Source: Carettochelys insculpta (Eukaryota > Chordata > Testudines > Carettochelyidae). Taken from it: a stretch of 64,000 nt of DNA. The stretch lies in NCBI RefSeq assembly GCF_033958435.1, contig NC_134152.1:23224001-23288000 (forward strand), read 5' to 3'. The position numbers and the translations under genes are program-made. Below are positions 46,075 through 57,610 of this stretch, in pieces (position 1 is the first letter of the stretch; every line of letters starts with the position of its first letter). Below the pieces are notes generated by a model. That model did not search any database. It was not told the origin of the DNA and saw only the letters and a list, made by a program, of their open reading frames with translations.

Positions 46075-48079
46075 TGGGTGAGAGTTTGCAATGTTAAACA
46101 CTGCAGGTGGCAACATCACTGGTCTACTTAAAAGGCACATAGAAGGTTTCTAATTCTCTCTTTCTTGCCCTATTGAATTAGAATCAAACCCAAACTTTAA
46201 GAAAACAAAATGTAAATGCAAAACTATGTAAATGCCTGTCTATCATTAAATATGCTGTATATCATATTAGAATATGGGCATTTCAACAGGTTTTCTAAAA
46301 AGTGAGACAAGCTGCCCACATCCTATTTACCCAAATAGTCAGTTTTAAAAAAAAGATTCCTACCTATATGTTGTCCAACTGTCTAGTAATTGCATCACCC
46401 CAGCATGACTGGGTTGGTCTTTGCCAAGAATGTGAGAGACTATACACAACAAGGCTAGAGCACTAGGAAACAGAGGTCAGTCTAAGTATATTTATAAAGC
46501 ACTCATGACTGTGGTATCCAATATTGTAGGCGTAATTTATTAACACTTAATTAAATGTTTTCAAAGCACTTTTAAGATGACAGTTGTACCAGTGCAAGGA
46601 GCAATTCTGCATTGGAGGGGGGTTGATATTAGATACCCTAAAACAGGCATGTCAAACTCAAAGACTACTACAAACGAAAACTGTTAGCTTTCAGGACTGC
46701 CAAAGAAAACGTACGTCTATCAGAATGTCATAATTATTTATTTTTATACATTGTTTTAGGTATATTTTATAATATTTTTCAGGTCTTGTTTGAATATAAT
46801 ACAATAATTTTAACTGAGAATTTAATACTCTAATATGAATTTTGATTGGCTTGTAGGATTGGGGCCAAAATATGCATTTTTTAAGTCAAAAAGACCACGC
46901 AACAAAAATGTTTTGGCTAGCATGGATTTCGCTGAAGCCTATTGCTTTCAATAGCTGACAGCTGTATAGAAACACATATGAGAGAAGTGCCCGGTATCAC
47001 CAGCTTAAAATAAAACGCACACCTTAAGTGTGTCCATAGCAACTCAGTTCAGAAATGTCTGATAAATTCTTTTCTGGAGTTCATCTGGAGACAACCCTTC
47101 AAATTCAGCAGAAGACATCCTGAGCAAAAGTGTCACCAACTACCGGCACCAATCTCTCCTGCCAATGCTCGGTACGGCATACAGGGCCAGCAGGCAAGGG
47201 CACCCTGTATACACTACACCTGCCTGGCACCCAGAAAAGGATGTGACATCTTGAGGGGTGGGTGCATTGCTCAAGCGCTGGCTTCCAGGGTTGGGGGCAG
47301 GGCATGGACTCGGGCTAGGAATGGCCATGTGCGACCCAGCACTGCTGGGGGGAGAGAATCACACTGGCATTGCGGAGATGCAGCTGCTCAGACCTCACTC
47401 CAGGCAGCCCAGGTGCTTCAGCCATGAAGCCGTGCCCCCTCCAGGAGCGTCCAAGTGAGGGGCATGCTCACACCTGTCTGGCTGCTCTAGGAAGGGGCGG
47501 GTGGGCAACTGTGCGAGTCATCAAGCCACAGCAGCACTGCCCACAGCCCTTGTCTCCACTTGGAACTGGTCGCCTCTTTGTGGCTCAGCCATTACCAACT
47601 GCCATCAGCGCTGATACCACCTGAATCCTTGTGAGCACCGACTGGACTCAACTGCTCTTGAGCGAGCCGCTAAGCGTTTGCTTGTACAGCACAGTGACTA
47701 ATGACGCCATCAGCCCATGTCAGATGTGCAGGAGCTGAGCGGGGACGGTTTGCGGCGGCCGGACAAATGGGTGAGTGCCTGACATATGTGGGTGGACTGA
47801 GCCCCAGTGTGCCCACCTCCCTGCCAGGAGCTGTTGTGGGGGCTGCCTGAGGCCATGTAGTTATGGGCTGCAAAAATAAATTTGAGTGGGCCACATGATT
47901 GCCATGCTTGCCCTAAAAGGTCTTTGCCACCTCCAACTATGATATAATGAACAAGTGGGGAAACTTTTTTGGGCAGAGGGGGCACAGAAAAATCAGTCAG
48001 ATCCCACACAAGGGAAAAGCAACCCCCCCCCGAAAAAACCCCCACCTCACTGACGTGGTTCCCCAACTGAAAAGCCGAT
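46075..48079. other. Unassigned sequence, GC-rich right half
   Basis: 'caggcatgtcaaactcaaag' at 46646 resembles a hAT left end, and 'tgagtgggccacatgattgc' near 47885 resembles a hAT interior, but I cannot join them. No exon is seen. Confidence 0.35.
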
Positions 48080-48800
48080 GGAAAAAGCAGATACTCCCCT
48101 CATTCTCTACACACACCAGCCCCAGAGCCTAGGGAGGCCAGGGCTGATTTTGTGGGCCTCCCTTGGCTCTGGGGTGGGGCCAAAATGTGGGGTTCAGTAT
48201 AGCAGGGGGTTGCCACACCCGGAAGCAGTTTGCAGTGTGGGGTCTGGATTGGAGGAAGGGTGCAAGAGTGGGCTGTGGCTGGGTGTCTCGGTCGGAGGAG
48301 GTGATGGAGTTGGCTGGAATAGGGGGTCTGAGTGGGTGGGGGTGCAGGAGCAGGTTGGGGTGTGGGATCTGAGTAACAAGGGGTGCTTAGCTGGCACACC
48401 TCCCCACCACCACTCGCAGGCACTGCCTCCTGCTGCTCTCATTGGCCACAATTCCTGGCAGTCAGAGTAACATGGGGTTGTGAGGGAGCCTCTCCAGGCA
48501 GGGCTTCTTTGCGGAGATGTGCCCCTCTCCCCACTGAAGCAGAGGGAGCAGCAGTAGCACCCAGAGCCTCTACCTGCTTCTTCCACTGCCGAGGAGAGGC
48601 TATGGGCCGGCTCCAGCTCCAGCTTGCCTGACTCCAGCCCATGATGCTTGCGGCTCCACACCCACAGCAGGCCAGATGCCAGGGAGGAGAGCCTTGGGAG
48701 CTGGAGCCAGGCAAAATATGGGGTTCCCCACCCCGATTCAATGAACCCTATGGCAGCAGCTTTCAACCTTTTACTTCCTGAGCCCCAGCTCAGCAATGTG
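48080..48800. mobile_element. GC-rich hAT-type fragment
   Basis: 'ctctggggtggggccaaaat' near 48168 is shared with the hAT at 21118-21987. 'cagctttcaaccttttac' near 48757 resembles a hAT end. The 200-codon minus-strand frame is opposed by frames on the other strand and appears compositional. Confidence 0.5.
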
Positions 48801-49199
48801 CCATAAAAACTGTAAGCCCAGCTGTGCTACAACTGATTTTCTGCATCCAAAACCCAGCACCCAGGTAAGCAAGTAGGGCAAGGGGTTCCTCTAGCCCTGC
48901 GTGGCTTCCTGTGGCTTCAGGTGGTGATGGTCCAGCATGGCCGGAGTAGGCCCCATCCACAGTGGGCCCGGCTTGGGAATACTGGGAACCTGAGCTCTCT
49001 CTGGCCTGGCCAGAGCAGTTCCACTCAATGGCAGCCCTGGGTGTTTAACATTTAAATGGTTAACTAATTAAATGGGATTTTGCACCCCTAGTTATCTGCT
49101 GTAAATTATTTGTCCAACTCTATTGTCCTGGTGCATGCCTACTCTACAAAGGAGAGGCTTAATATTGCTTCAAGTGAGGAGCTGCAATATATGTCTTAA

Positions 49200-49570
49200 C
49201 AGCATTTTTCATCAGGAGATCCCATAGTGCTTTACAATCTTTAATGTTTTTACTGTTGGAAGAATAAAAGGTGAGGCAAGTGCTATTATCTCCATTTTCA
49301 CTCCAGACAATTAATGCCCATCAGGTTTGTTAAAATAGCAGTGATGACACAGCAACTTGGCTTTTACCCCAGGTTACCAGGCTTAAGTTCAAGCTATGGG
49401 TAACCTGATGTTGCTATTTTAAACCGGGTTAGCTCATGTGGGTTAGCTAACTAAGTTAACACATTTTTTTCCTGGACTGGGGCAATGTAGACGTGCCCAG
49501 AGAGGCACAAGTGACTGGCCCAGGGTCACACAGAAGTCTGTGGTGGAGCAGGGAACTTAAAAGAGTCTCT
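49200..49570 (+). mobile_element. MIR copy interrupted by a short insert
   Basis: 'tgctattatctccattttca' near 49281 and 'ggcccagggtcacacagaag' near 49517 are MIR landmarks separated by roughly 180 bases of other sequence. That insert ends 'gcaatgtagacgtgccc', like another short DNA element. Confidence 0.6.
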
Positions 49571-49722
49571 CAAGTTTAAGGCTATTGCCCTAGCCTGGGG
49601 TGTCCAACATGCTGACCACTAGGTACTTGTGGCTGTTTGGCCAGTGAAGTGTGGCTAATTAGCCTGAACAATAATTATATTTTCAAAATAATGCATCTAG
49701 TTTGCTATAGCAGTAGCCACTA

Positions 49723-50654
49723 CAGGTTGAACCTCTCTAATCCGGAACTCTCATGTCCGGCAACATCCGTAATCCAGCATGATTTTAGTTAGTCAAATAT
49801 CTACATGTCATGGGTGTGGCCAAGTTTCCTGTGTTCCCATAAAGTTTAGTTTATAGACACCAATCCTGGCTCTCAGTGTTCTGTGCTGTTATTTAGCTGT
49901 AATTTACCCCTGCATGTCTTCTAAGAGCCCAGTAAACAGTGGAAGTGTTGGTAATGTGCTACACCAGTGGTTTGCAACCCTTTCAGTAGCACGACGTGAC
50001 AATGAAACAAACAATTCCACAGCATGTCCCCTATTTTCAGCTGAATCGGTTGCTCCTAAATGTCACATTTACTTACATTTACAATGGTTAACTTACTAGA
50101 GAGGTTTGCAGCGTAGCAGTGCATACAACAAGCTAAACAAGGATCAAATGCATTTACGTTTCAAATCCACCACGGAATACACGGTCTTAGACAGCGAGCA
50201 CAGACACATTTTCAAAATCTGCTCAATGCCACACTAGGGATGTTGAGTAAATGAGGAACTACTGAAAACTGGCTCACTTCCCCACCACCCTGTTGGAGCC
50301 AGAATGCAGCATATAAAGTGCATCCCAGCTCCAACAGGGTCTCGCCCTCCCTCTCTCCCCCTTGCTACAGCAGGGGGTGGGGGTGAACTCCCCAACAGCT
50401 TTAAGCAGCATTTCAGCTGCCTTCCAGTGTGAACAGTATCCTGTGGGATCGTCAATTTCTCCTGCACGGTGGCTCCGTAAACAGCCACAGTGAGAGGAAC
50501 TTAATAAAATTTCGTGGCACGCTTGAACAGTTTGGACGGCACCGTGCTTGAAAACCCACTGTGCTAGACAACATTGACCACCTACGGTTCAGTAAATTCT
50601 TTCGTCTTGCACCAGTCAGGTCCCAAGGGTGCCAGGCAAGAGAGGCTGAGCCAG
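49723..50654. mobile_element. Tigger/pogo-like MITE, interrupted copy
   Basis: The left end CAGGTTGAACCTCTC follows TA at 49721-49722. The reversed right end is CTGGCTCAGCCTCTC before TA at 50655. The interior is the reverse of the 40149-40465 copy. A hAT element at 49965-50561 splits it. Confidence 0.78.
49965..50561. mobile_element. hAT-type element nested in the Tigger-like copy
   Basis: The ends are CAGTGGTTTGCAACCC and, reversed, CAGTGGGTTTTCAAGC. The target duplication is 'tgctacac' at 49957-49964 and 'tgctagac' at 50562-50569 (one mismatch). 597 bp, no transposase. Confidence 0.88.
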
Positions 50655-50887
50655 TATTGCTTCAGATTTGGACACCACAGACCCTAACTATTGGGCCAAG
50701 ATTAGTTGAGACTAGTATTCTGTCTGATTTTTTCTATCCCTAGGCAAAATAAAGGTTATCTGCTGCCAGGCATGTGCAGAGGTGCACCACCGGTGGAAAC
50801 ACATGCTGCCAGCTGTGGATGCCCTGCTAATCAGCTGGACAGCACGAGAATCTCCCCCAGACAGCTGCCCCAGCACTCAGCTTACAG

Positions 50888-53039
50888 CAGAGATTCCCAT
50901 CCTATGAACTGAGACCCAAACACAGATCGTGATTACATTTGTTAAGGGTTGCCAGCAGCTTGGAGCTGCTTGTGGCTCTTACAGAAGCCATTTGCAGCTA
51001 TCTCTGTCAATAGAGAAACAATTAGACAGCTTCTCCACTTTTGATATTCAGACATCCCAGGCAAGCCACTTAATACTCTTGCAGTAAGTAGTTTTCAGCC
51101 CCCTCCTCCTTACCTCATTTTGCCTTCCCTTCTGTTCTATGTAGCTGAATTGTCGGGGGGGTTTTTTTGTTTGTATCTCCCTCAGCCCCTAAGTGTGACT
51201 CAGCCAGCCCCTCCAGCCTCTGAGTGTGACTCCCTGCAGCTTCTGAGTATGAACCCCAGATCCACCAGTCTGAGTGCAACTCCCCCAACCCCCCAGCCTG
51301 AGTGTGACCCTCCAGCCCTTCAGTGTGACTCCCCCAGGCTCTGAATGTGACCCCCAGCTCCTGAGTGTGACACCCTCCGCTCCCTATCACCCCCAGCCCC
51401 TAAGTGTGACCCTCCAACTCCCCCATCCCCCAAGTGTGACCCCCAGCCTCCCAAACCTCCCACCCCACTTGCCCAAGTGTAACCCTTCTGCCGGAAGGAA
51501 TTGGCAGCAATCAGGACCGGGTTCAACATCTAGGGGTTCCTTTTCATCCATCTCACACAGAACTGGCTCAAGCCCCCACCCAGTAGCCTGGAAACATCAC
51601 ACACCCCTGGGCACCGCGGAGAGGCAATGCTTCCCCACTCGTAAGCACAGAGTCTGAGTGTAGAAAAGGACTTAATAAAAGAGGCAGAAAAGTCAACTAG
51701 CATAAGCTTGGGAAAATTATCACACCCAGAGTTCATAACCAATTCTCAAGTAACTGTCCCAACTCAACTGCACTGAGCAATGTCCTTGACCTCTCAGGCT
51801 CATCAGTCCAATACTGTAAACAGCCAATCCATACACCCAACTTTCTACGCACCTCCCAATTCAAATGTCCCACTTACAACTTGGTCCAGTCCATGTGGGT
51901 ACTGACACCTCACGCTGATGCATTCCCTCATGGAACCTAAGACAATGCCACCTTTGCGCTGGTCCGGCATTCTGCTTGCTCCTACCAGCCGTCTGCATGT
52001 TGTGCTGTCCATCCATCCATCTGCTGCTCCTCCTACCAGCTGTCTGCTGGTCACACCATCCACTGCTTCTCCTACCAGCTGCCTGGCGGTCACATCATAC
52101 ATTGCTCCTCCTACCAGCTACCTGCCGTGGATCTAACCTGGGGCAAAACCCTGGGATTTCAGCTCTTGGTGGCTTCAGCTGCCACTCTCGTAGATATCAA
52201 GAGCTGAAGTCACAAAGCACAGTCTTGTAAAAAAACACTAGTAGCCAGCTGTCTCTTTTAACAAGTAGGGAGAGGTAGTCAAACCACGCTTATAGCTATG
52301 TGGCCAAGGCATAGGCCATACCAAAGCACTCAGCTAGCTGGTTCAACCCATATCCATCCCCATTTCCTTGCAATGCTTTAAACCAGTGAGCCCTGTGTAA
52401 TCCATGTCTCAAGCAGTTATAACGACGGCTCTGTCCCCCACAATGACTTGGAGCATTGGTGAGATTTCACAATACTTATACTGAGTGTTAGTATAAATTG
52501 TGATTTTACAACAATGTGTTTACAACAGACAAAACTGCTTCCTTGCTACCCATCAGTCTTTGTTTGCAAGGTATCACATATGCACACCTTTGCATTCTCA
52601 TGCAAATAATCTCTGGGAGACATTCCTCCCAGCCTTCAGCACCATTGAGTTCCTGCTGGCACATTCCTTACACAAGTGTAACTCCTCCCAGCCTGTGTGT
52701 GTCTCCCCCAACCTCCCCAGCCCCTTCAGCCTCTGAATGTGGGGAAGGGGGTGCAGAGTGGTTTGGGGATGAGGGTCTTTCCCCCAGAACTCAGATCAAC
52801 TATAAGAGTAAAATAATTAACTATCATAAATGTAGCATTATTTTAATGTATTTTCCCTGTTTCTATGAAATAACTACTATAAATATCTAAACACCAGGGG
52901 TCACAATTTTATATTCTTGCCTTAGGTGCAAAATTAGTTAAGTACAACCCTGCTCCCTTCCCTCCTGATTTTCAATTGTGTACAGTGACCAAGACTTCCT
53001 GAATTGTCAGCATTGTCTGGAAAAGGTTGGGAACACTGC
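50888..53039. mobile_element. Long GC-rich hAT-type element
   Basis: The left end is CAGAGATTCCCATCC and the reversed right end is CAGTGTTCCCAACC. The left part ('tttgttaagggttgccagca') matches the element starting near 56285. The interior contains a 'gcctgagtgtgaccccc' minisatellite at about 51190-51480. The target duplication is not clear, and the region may hold more than one insertion. Confidence 0.6.
51190..51480. repeat. Minisatellite, 'gagtgtgaccc' units
   Basis: Around ten irregular units of roughly 20-35 bases, each containing '(t)gagtgtgac', separated by C-rich spacers. Confidence 0.7.
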
Positions 53040-53199
53040 TTGTGACCGCTGCTCTGGGTCACCTTCCCTGCCACAAAGTTCCCAGCGTGCAGTGGCTCAT
53101 GCAGAACAAGACAGCCTCACACTAGGGCGGTGCCCTTAGCACGCTGCAGGGAGTACTCAGGTGACTACGACAAAGCTGCACTTGCAATTAAGTTGACCC

Positions 53200-54340
53200 G
53201 CAAGGCTCCGCCCCCGCCCCCGGCTAAAGCAGCATGAAGCAAGCCACGCCCGAGGCAACGGCGACCTGCTCCGAGCCAAGCACGGAGCCAGACAGAGGAG
53301 TCCCCCCGGAAGACATCATCCCTGACTCAAGACCAGCCTGTCCTCTGGGGCACCCCGAGGCCGAGCCCGGGGGGAGAACAGTGTAATGCAGAGCACTTGC
53401 CCCTCTCACGTGGGGTGCGGCAGCGCAGCCCGGAGCCGGCGCTTACAGAGCGAGGCGCGGCCGGAGCGCAGGCGGAAATGCTGGGGGCAGCGGTGAAAGG
53501 CGGCAGGGACAGGAGGGGGCACCAGGTGCTCTCGGCTCCTTCAGCCTAGCCGCGGCTCTGGCCGAGCGGGGACCGATCCCACCTGGGTGGGAGGGACGTG
53601 CCGGGTGCGCACGGGCCAGGCCAGCAGCCGCGCGCGCCACGTAGAGGCCGGCGGACCCAGGGGAAGGCGAGCGCGCGCTCAGCTTCGGGGCGGGGGCAGC
53701 AGCAGGAGGAGGAGGGGGCGTGTCCCTTGCGGCGGGGAGGGGAGGGGGCGGGGCTCCCCGCCCCGGTTTCCCAGGGTGCTTTGGGCGCGCTGGCTGTCTG
53801 GCCACGTCCCCGGGCCACGTCGCTCGGTGCCCGCCGACCTCTCGCCATCTTCGCTCCCCGGCCCCGGGCTGCCCTGCCGCCGCCATGAACATCTTCCGCC
53901 TCACCGGGGACCTGTCCCACCTGGCGGCCATCATCATCCTGCTGCTCAAGATCTGGAAGACCCGCTCCTGCGCCGGTGCGTGCCCGGGGAGCGGGCGGGC
54001 TCTGGGGAGCGGGCCTGAGACTTCCTGGGCGGACCGGACCGGAGCCGAGCCGACCTGGTGGAGCGGGGGACCGGGGCCTGATCCTGGGCGGACCGGAGTT
54101 ACTCCAGGCGGGGGAGCGGGGCCTGATCCTCCGGGGCGGGGAGGGCGTGGGAGTGACGGGAGTCCGATCTCGTGTCTGCTCTCAGCTGCCCCTGTGGGGA
54201 AACCCGCTTTTCCCCGGGGTCTGCGCCCGTCCCACCACCAGTGCGGCCCCCACTCCCGAAGTTGCCTCAGTTGCCAGGGGATGGGGCGGGCGGTTCCGCC
54301 TTCGCTGCCCGGTGCTTTTGATGGGGTTGGGGGAGACACC
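53200..54340 (+). promoter_or_regulatory. KDELR2: CpG island and KDELR2 promoter
   Basis: There is a sharp rise in GC and CpG around the KDELR2 start codon. GC boxes include 'gagggggcggggctccccgc' near 53740 and 'ggggcgggggcagc' at 53688. A YY1-type motif GCCATCTT sits at 53844-53851, about 40 bases before the ATG. No TATA box was seen. This is a typical housekeeping-gene promoter. A 298-codon antisense frame across it is best explained by the scarcity of stops in GC-rich DNA. Confidence 0.85.
53885..53975 (+). CDS. KDELR2: KDEL receptor 2, exon 1
   Basis: KDEL receptors are seven-helix Golgi/ER-Golgi proteins that capture escaped ER residents bearing a C-terminal KDEL signal at acidic Golgi pH and return them by COPI vesicles. 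The exon encodes 'MNIFRLTGDLSHLAAI' plus the rest of transmembrane helix 1, ending 'KIWKTRSCA', 30 residues and one base, with donor GTGCGT at 53976. From memory, KDELR2 starts MNIFRLTG whereas KDELR1 starts MNLFRF and KDELR3 MNVFRI, so the paralogue is clear. GCCGCCATGA is a good initiation context. The remaining exons, beginning with the ISGKSQ segment, are beyond 64000, so intron 1 exceeds 10 kb. Confidence 0.96.
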
Positions 54341-56067
54341 TATTGGGGAGCTCCAGCTGCTGGAGAGAGGGAGACTGGTCGGGCTTCCGGGGGTATTTAC
54401 AAACCCTCCAGGCCCTGGGTGGCGGGGGAGTTTTCGCTGAAGAGCTGCCCCGCGTGTGGATCTCCCAAACGAGCGGGACTGGTAGAGATATGACTCGGGG
54501 GAGACTCATCCTTCCTCCCCCCCAGTATTGACAGGCTCTAAATAAGGGCGATTCTTTTCCATTGCCTCTTCTTGTGCAGCTCTGCATCATGTTAAAGCTT
54601 CAGGGGCTTTAAGCAGCTGCAGTCATTCATGCTTCAGTCCCTGATGCGCTGCAGAAAACACTAGCCCTTTCCTCCATCCTGCAGTTGTGTAGCTCGTTCC
54701 TTATGTAACTGCCCAGTGGAAAGTGAATGAATGGGGGGCTGGACTGGAGGAGAGAAGGAATGAGCCTCCTGGAAGGCAGACAAGTATCCCTGTGCACAAC
54801 TGCCCCAGAGTTGCAGAAATAAAATTAGTTTCTTAATTTTAAGTGATCTGTGTTCATTTTCTAGCTGTAGCCACCCTAAATTCTCCTCTCTGTGTAGTTT
54901 TTCCTCCTTTTTAAACACAGAGCTAATTTGGACAAGGGCAAGTTGTGGTGCTGCTGTTTGAAGAAATAGCTGACATTGCAGTTTGCACACCCTAAGTTTT
55001 TCTTGCTGTTTTCCTATTTTAGATCTAATCACACTAATATGCACTCCTAATTCCTTTTTCAAAAGGCATTAACATCGACATCCTATTGGATTGGGGGAAG
55101 GCGGGTGCTGGAGGTTTCTTTCTTATATTGCCAACTGTGGTAGAAAATTGGAAGTGAATGACTGAATCCAGGCTTGTGAATAGGCTCTCAATTGGGATTC
55201 CTGGCCTAGTCTGACGTGGCAACTAACAGAAGGTGTGGTGGATTCAGCTGCTAGGAAGAGGGATGCCGTTGAATTCTGACTGTACAGCGTCAGATTTTCA
55301 CAACTACTGTTCTCATGTGTCTGCAATTTAGACATGTAAATTCACTGTAGTGACATCTGGAAGAAGCTTGATTCTTATTGTAAATTTATTAGAGCTTTAT
55401 CTAATCATAGTGTTAACCCTCTGTTGCTACAAAGTGGGGCTTCCCTGCACTGATGTTTAAGTGTATGGAAGGATCCCCTGAATGGAAGTCTAAAAATTAT
55501 TAAGGGTAGTGATGGATTTCCCATCAGTTGAAGTTTTTCATTCAGGATTGGATGCTAGAAGATATGTTCTAGGAATCATTTTTGGGGCAGTCAGTAGCTT
55601 GTTATACAGGAGTCAGACTAAATTATCACAATGGAGTCTGTATCTATATAGAAAAGTGATGGAGTTTCTACTGTTACATTCTGTGAACTGTAAAACTGTC
55701 TGGAAATAGCTTTGGAAGCTGTTTTCTACCACTGTACTTTGTTTCAGAAAGCTAGAAATACTACTGCTCCAGTAATTCAATCTAAGAACTTCATACTTGG
55801 ATATTAAATAATTGTCCCTCCCCCAACCCCCTGCTATCTACAATACCAATTTTCTGATAGTCTGGCCTTCAACCAGAGTTTCTTTTGGTCCTCAGTGAGA
55901 GCAGGTATTCCTGTAACTCGTCTTTGCTGTTATCTGTTGGCATGAAGCACTGCCTAGGTACTAATTTTGTAGTGAAGCAGGAATGGCTAAGATGTAGAGC
56001 TAACAAAGAATAAGAGTAGAATTATTGTAAATTAAGAGCCCATAGGGACTGAGAATGGGAAAATATG
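54341..56067. other. KDELR2 intron 1, start
   Basis: GC content falls after 54340. A 133-codon minus-strand frame (54661-55062) has a Lys/Gln-rich, leucine-containing reading but no splice or domain evidence. No second KDELR2 exon. Confidence 0.45.
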
Positions 56068-56069
56068 TA

Positions 56070-57426
56070 CACTCGTCCCTCGCTGTATGAGCACAATTGG
56101 TTCCCAAATTTCTGCTCGTAGGTGAAAACTCATGAGTGACACTAAATTCCTATTACAATACATGTAAAGGTCTCCAATTCATTCCAAGTGCTTGTAATTG
56201 ACATGAACCAGTTAAGTTGAGGTACTTTTCTGACGTATTTGAATAGTTTGTCACCAGAAATAAGATGTAGTGTATGTGTGTAGAGCAGGGATTCCCAACC
56301 TATGGGTAGTGACCCAAAGATGGGTCCCATCAGATTTGTTAAAGGTCGCCAGCTGGGCAGTTCCCTGTGGGATGGGGCTGTTAAAGAAGCCATTTGCAGT
56401 TTCTTAACACTGCTGCCTCAGGCAGATATCTGTCAATAGAGATAGCTGCCATCTCCAGCGGCTATCTCTGTCACCAGGGATAGCAATTACCTTATGCCTA
56501 GGTGCTGAAACCTTAACACTTGAATTAATTGCTGGGAGCAGGAGGGCTAGGGGAGCCACCCAGCCGAGCAGCACTGGTGAAGAGGCTGGGGCTGCTGAGG
56601 GATGCAGGGGGAGAGGGTCTAAGACTGGGGGAAGTTTGGAGCTGCAGGGGGGTGTAAGCCTGGGGGCAGTTTGGGGCTGCTGGGGGGGGTGTTTAAGGCT
56701 GGGGGCAGTTTGGGGCTGCAGGAAGAGTCTAATGCTGGGGGTGGTTTGGGGCTGCTGGGGGGTGTAAGCCTGGGGGCAGTTTGGGGCTGCTGGGGGGTGT
56801 GTTTAAGGCTGGGGGCAGTTTGGGACCTGGGGGGTTAAAACCTGGTCAAGGGTGGGGTCTGCAGAGCGGGAAGGGGGTGGTGTCTAATACAGTAAACCCT
56901 GGAGTTACCCAGGGTTGTTCCTGCAACCCCTGCATAACTAAAATTTTCCTGCAAGGGGAGGGGAACCAGGAGCCACCAGGGCTGGTCAGTGTCCTGGCTC
57001 CCAGGGTGGCAGGAGCTGGGAACCAGGGACAGGATGGTTCCAGTCTCCCCATGGCTTGCAGGTGGGGAAACTGATCAGCTCATGGGTGGTCAGTTTCATG
57101 TTCCCACCATTGCAGGGGAGGGAACCAAGCTAAGAGCCTTCTCCCTCTCTTCCCCCAGCTGCAGGGCTGTCAGACAGCTGCATGTCTGAGGGAAGGGAGG
57201 GAGAAGGCTCCAGCTGCAGGGCTGCGGGTCTCCCTACCCCCCGCCTGGGACTCCATGCTTGGATCCGCTCCAGCTGTGGGACTGCATGTCTCCCTGCCCC
57301 CTGGCCAGGGACCCCGCTCATATAAGCGGGAGAAGTTCAGTCATATAGCGAATAAAGGTAAGTATATATGTTCCTCATTTTAGCAAGTACTCATGAGTAA
57401 AGTACTTGTTAAATAAGGGATGAGTG
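56070..57426. mobile_element. TA-flanked DNA transposon (copy 2), with nested hAT
   Basis: TA lies at 56068-56069 and 57427-57428. The left end is CACTCGTCCCTCGC and the reversed right end is CACTCATCCCTTATTT. 'caattggttccca' near the left end matches the right end of the copy at 4230-5090. From about 56285 a hAT-like left part ('gggattcccaacctatgggt') is nested, related to 50888-53039. No transposase frame. Confidence 0.82.
56630..56830. repeat. Minisatellite, 'gggggcagtttggggctgc' units
   Basis: At least five units of roughly 40-60 bases, each built on 'gggcagtttggggctgc(t/a)gg', lie inside the transposon above. Confidence 0.75.
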
Positions 57427-57434
57427 TACTTTAG

Positions 57435-57610
57435 GTACAGATATCAGAGAGGTAGCCATGTTAGTCTGTAGCTTCAAGAACAACAAGGCATCTTGTGGCA
57501 CCTTATAGACTAACAGATATTTTGGAGCATAACTTTGCCCATGAAAGCTTATGCTCCAAAATATCTGTTAGTCTATAAGGTGCCACAAGATGCCTTGTTA
57601 TTCTCTAAGG
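57435..57610. repeat. Palindromic interspersed element, copy 5
   Basis: The lead-in 'gtagccatgttagtctgtag' is followed by arms 'acaaggcatcttgtggcacc' and 'ggtgccacaagatgccttgt' flanking a short centre. Pairing is almost perfect, so this is a young copy. It has the 'gagcataa' arm type. Confidence 0.82.

Noticed and set aside
48194..48796. 200-codon minus-strand frame
   Set aside because: GC-rich repeat interior related to the 21118 hAT element; no recognisable protein features.
53443..54339. 298-codon minus-strand frame over the KDELR2 promoter
   Set aside because: It lies in a CpG island where stops are rare, is rich in Pro/Ala/Arg/Gly and has no domain. Similar long frames exist on the plus strand.
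54661..55062. 133-codon minus-strand frame in KDELR2 intron 1
   Set aside because: No splice sites, no family and no supporting context.
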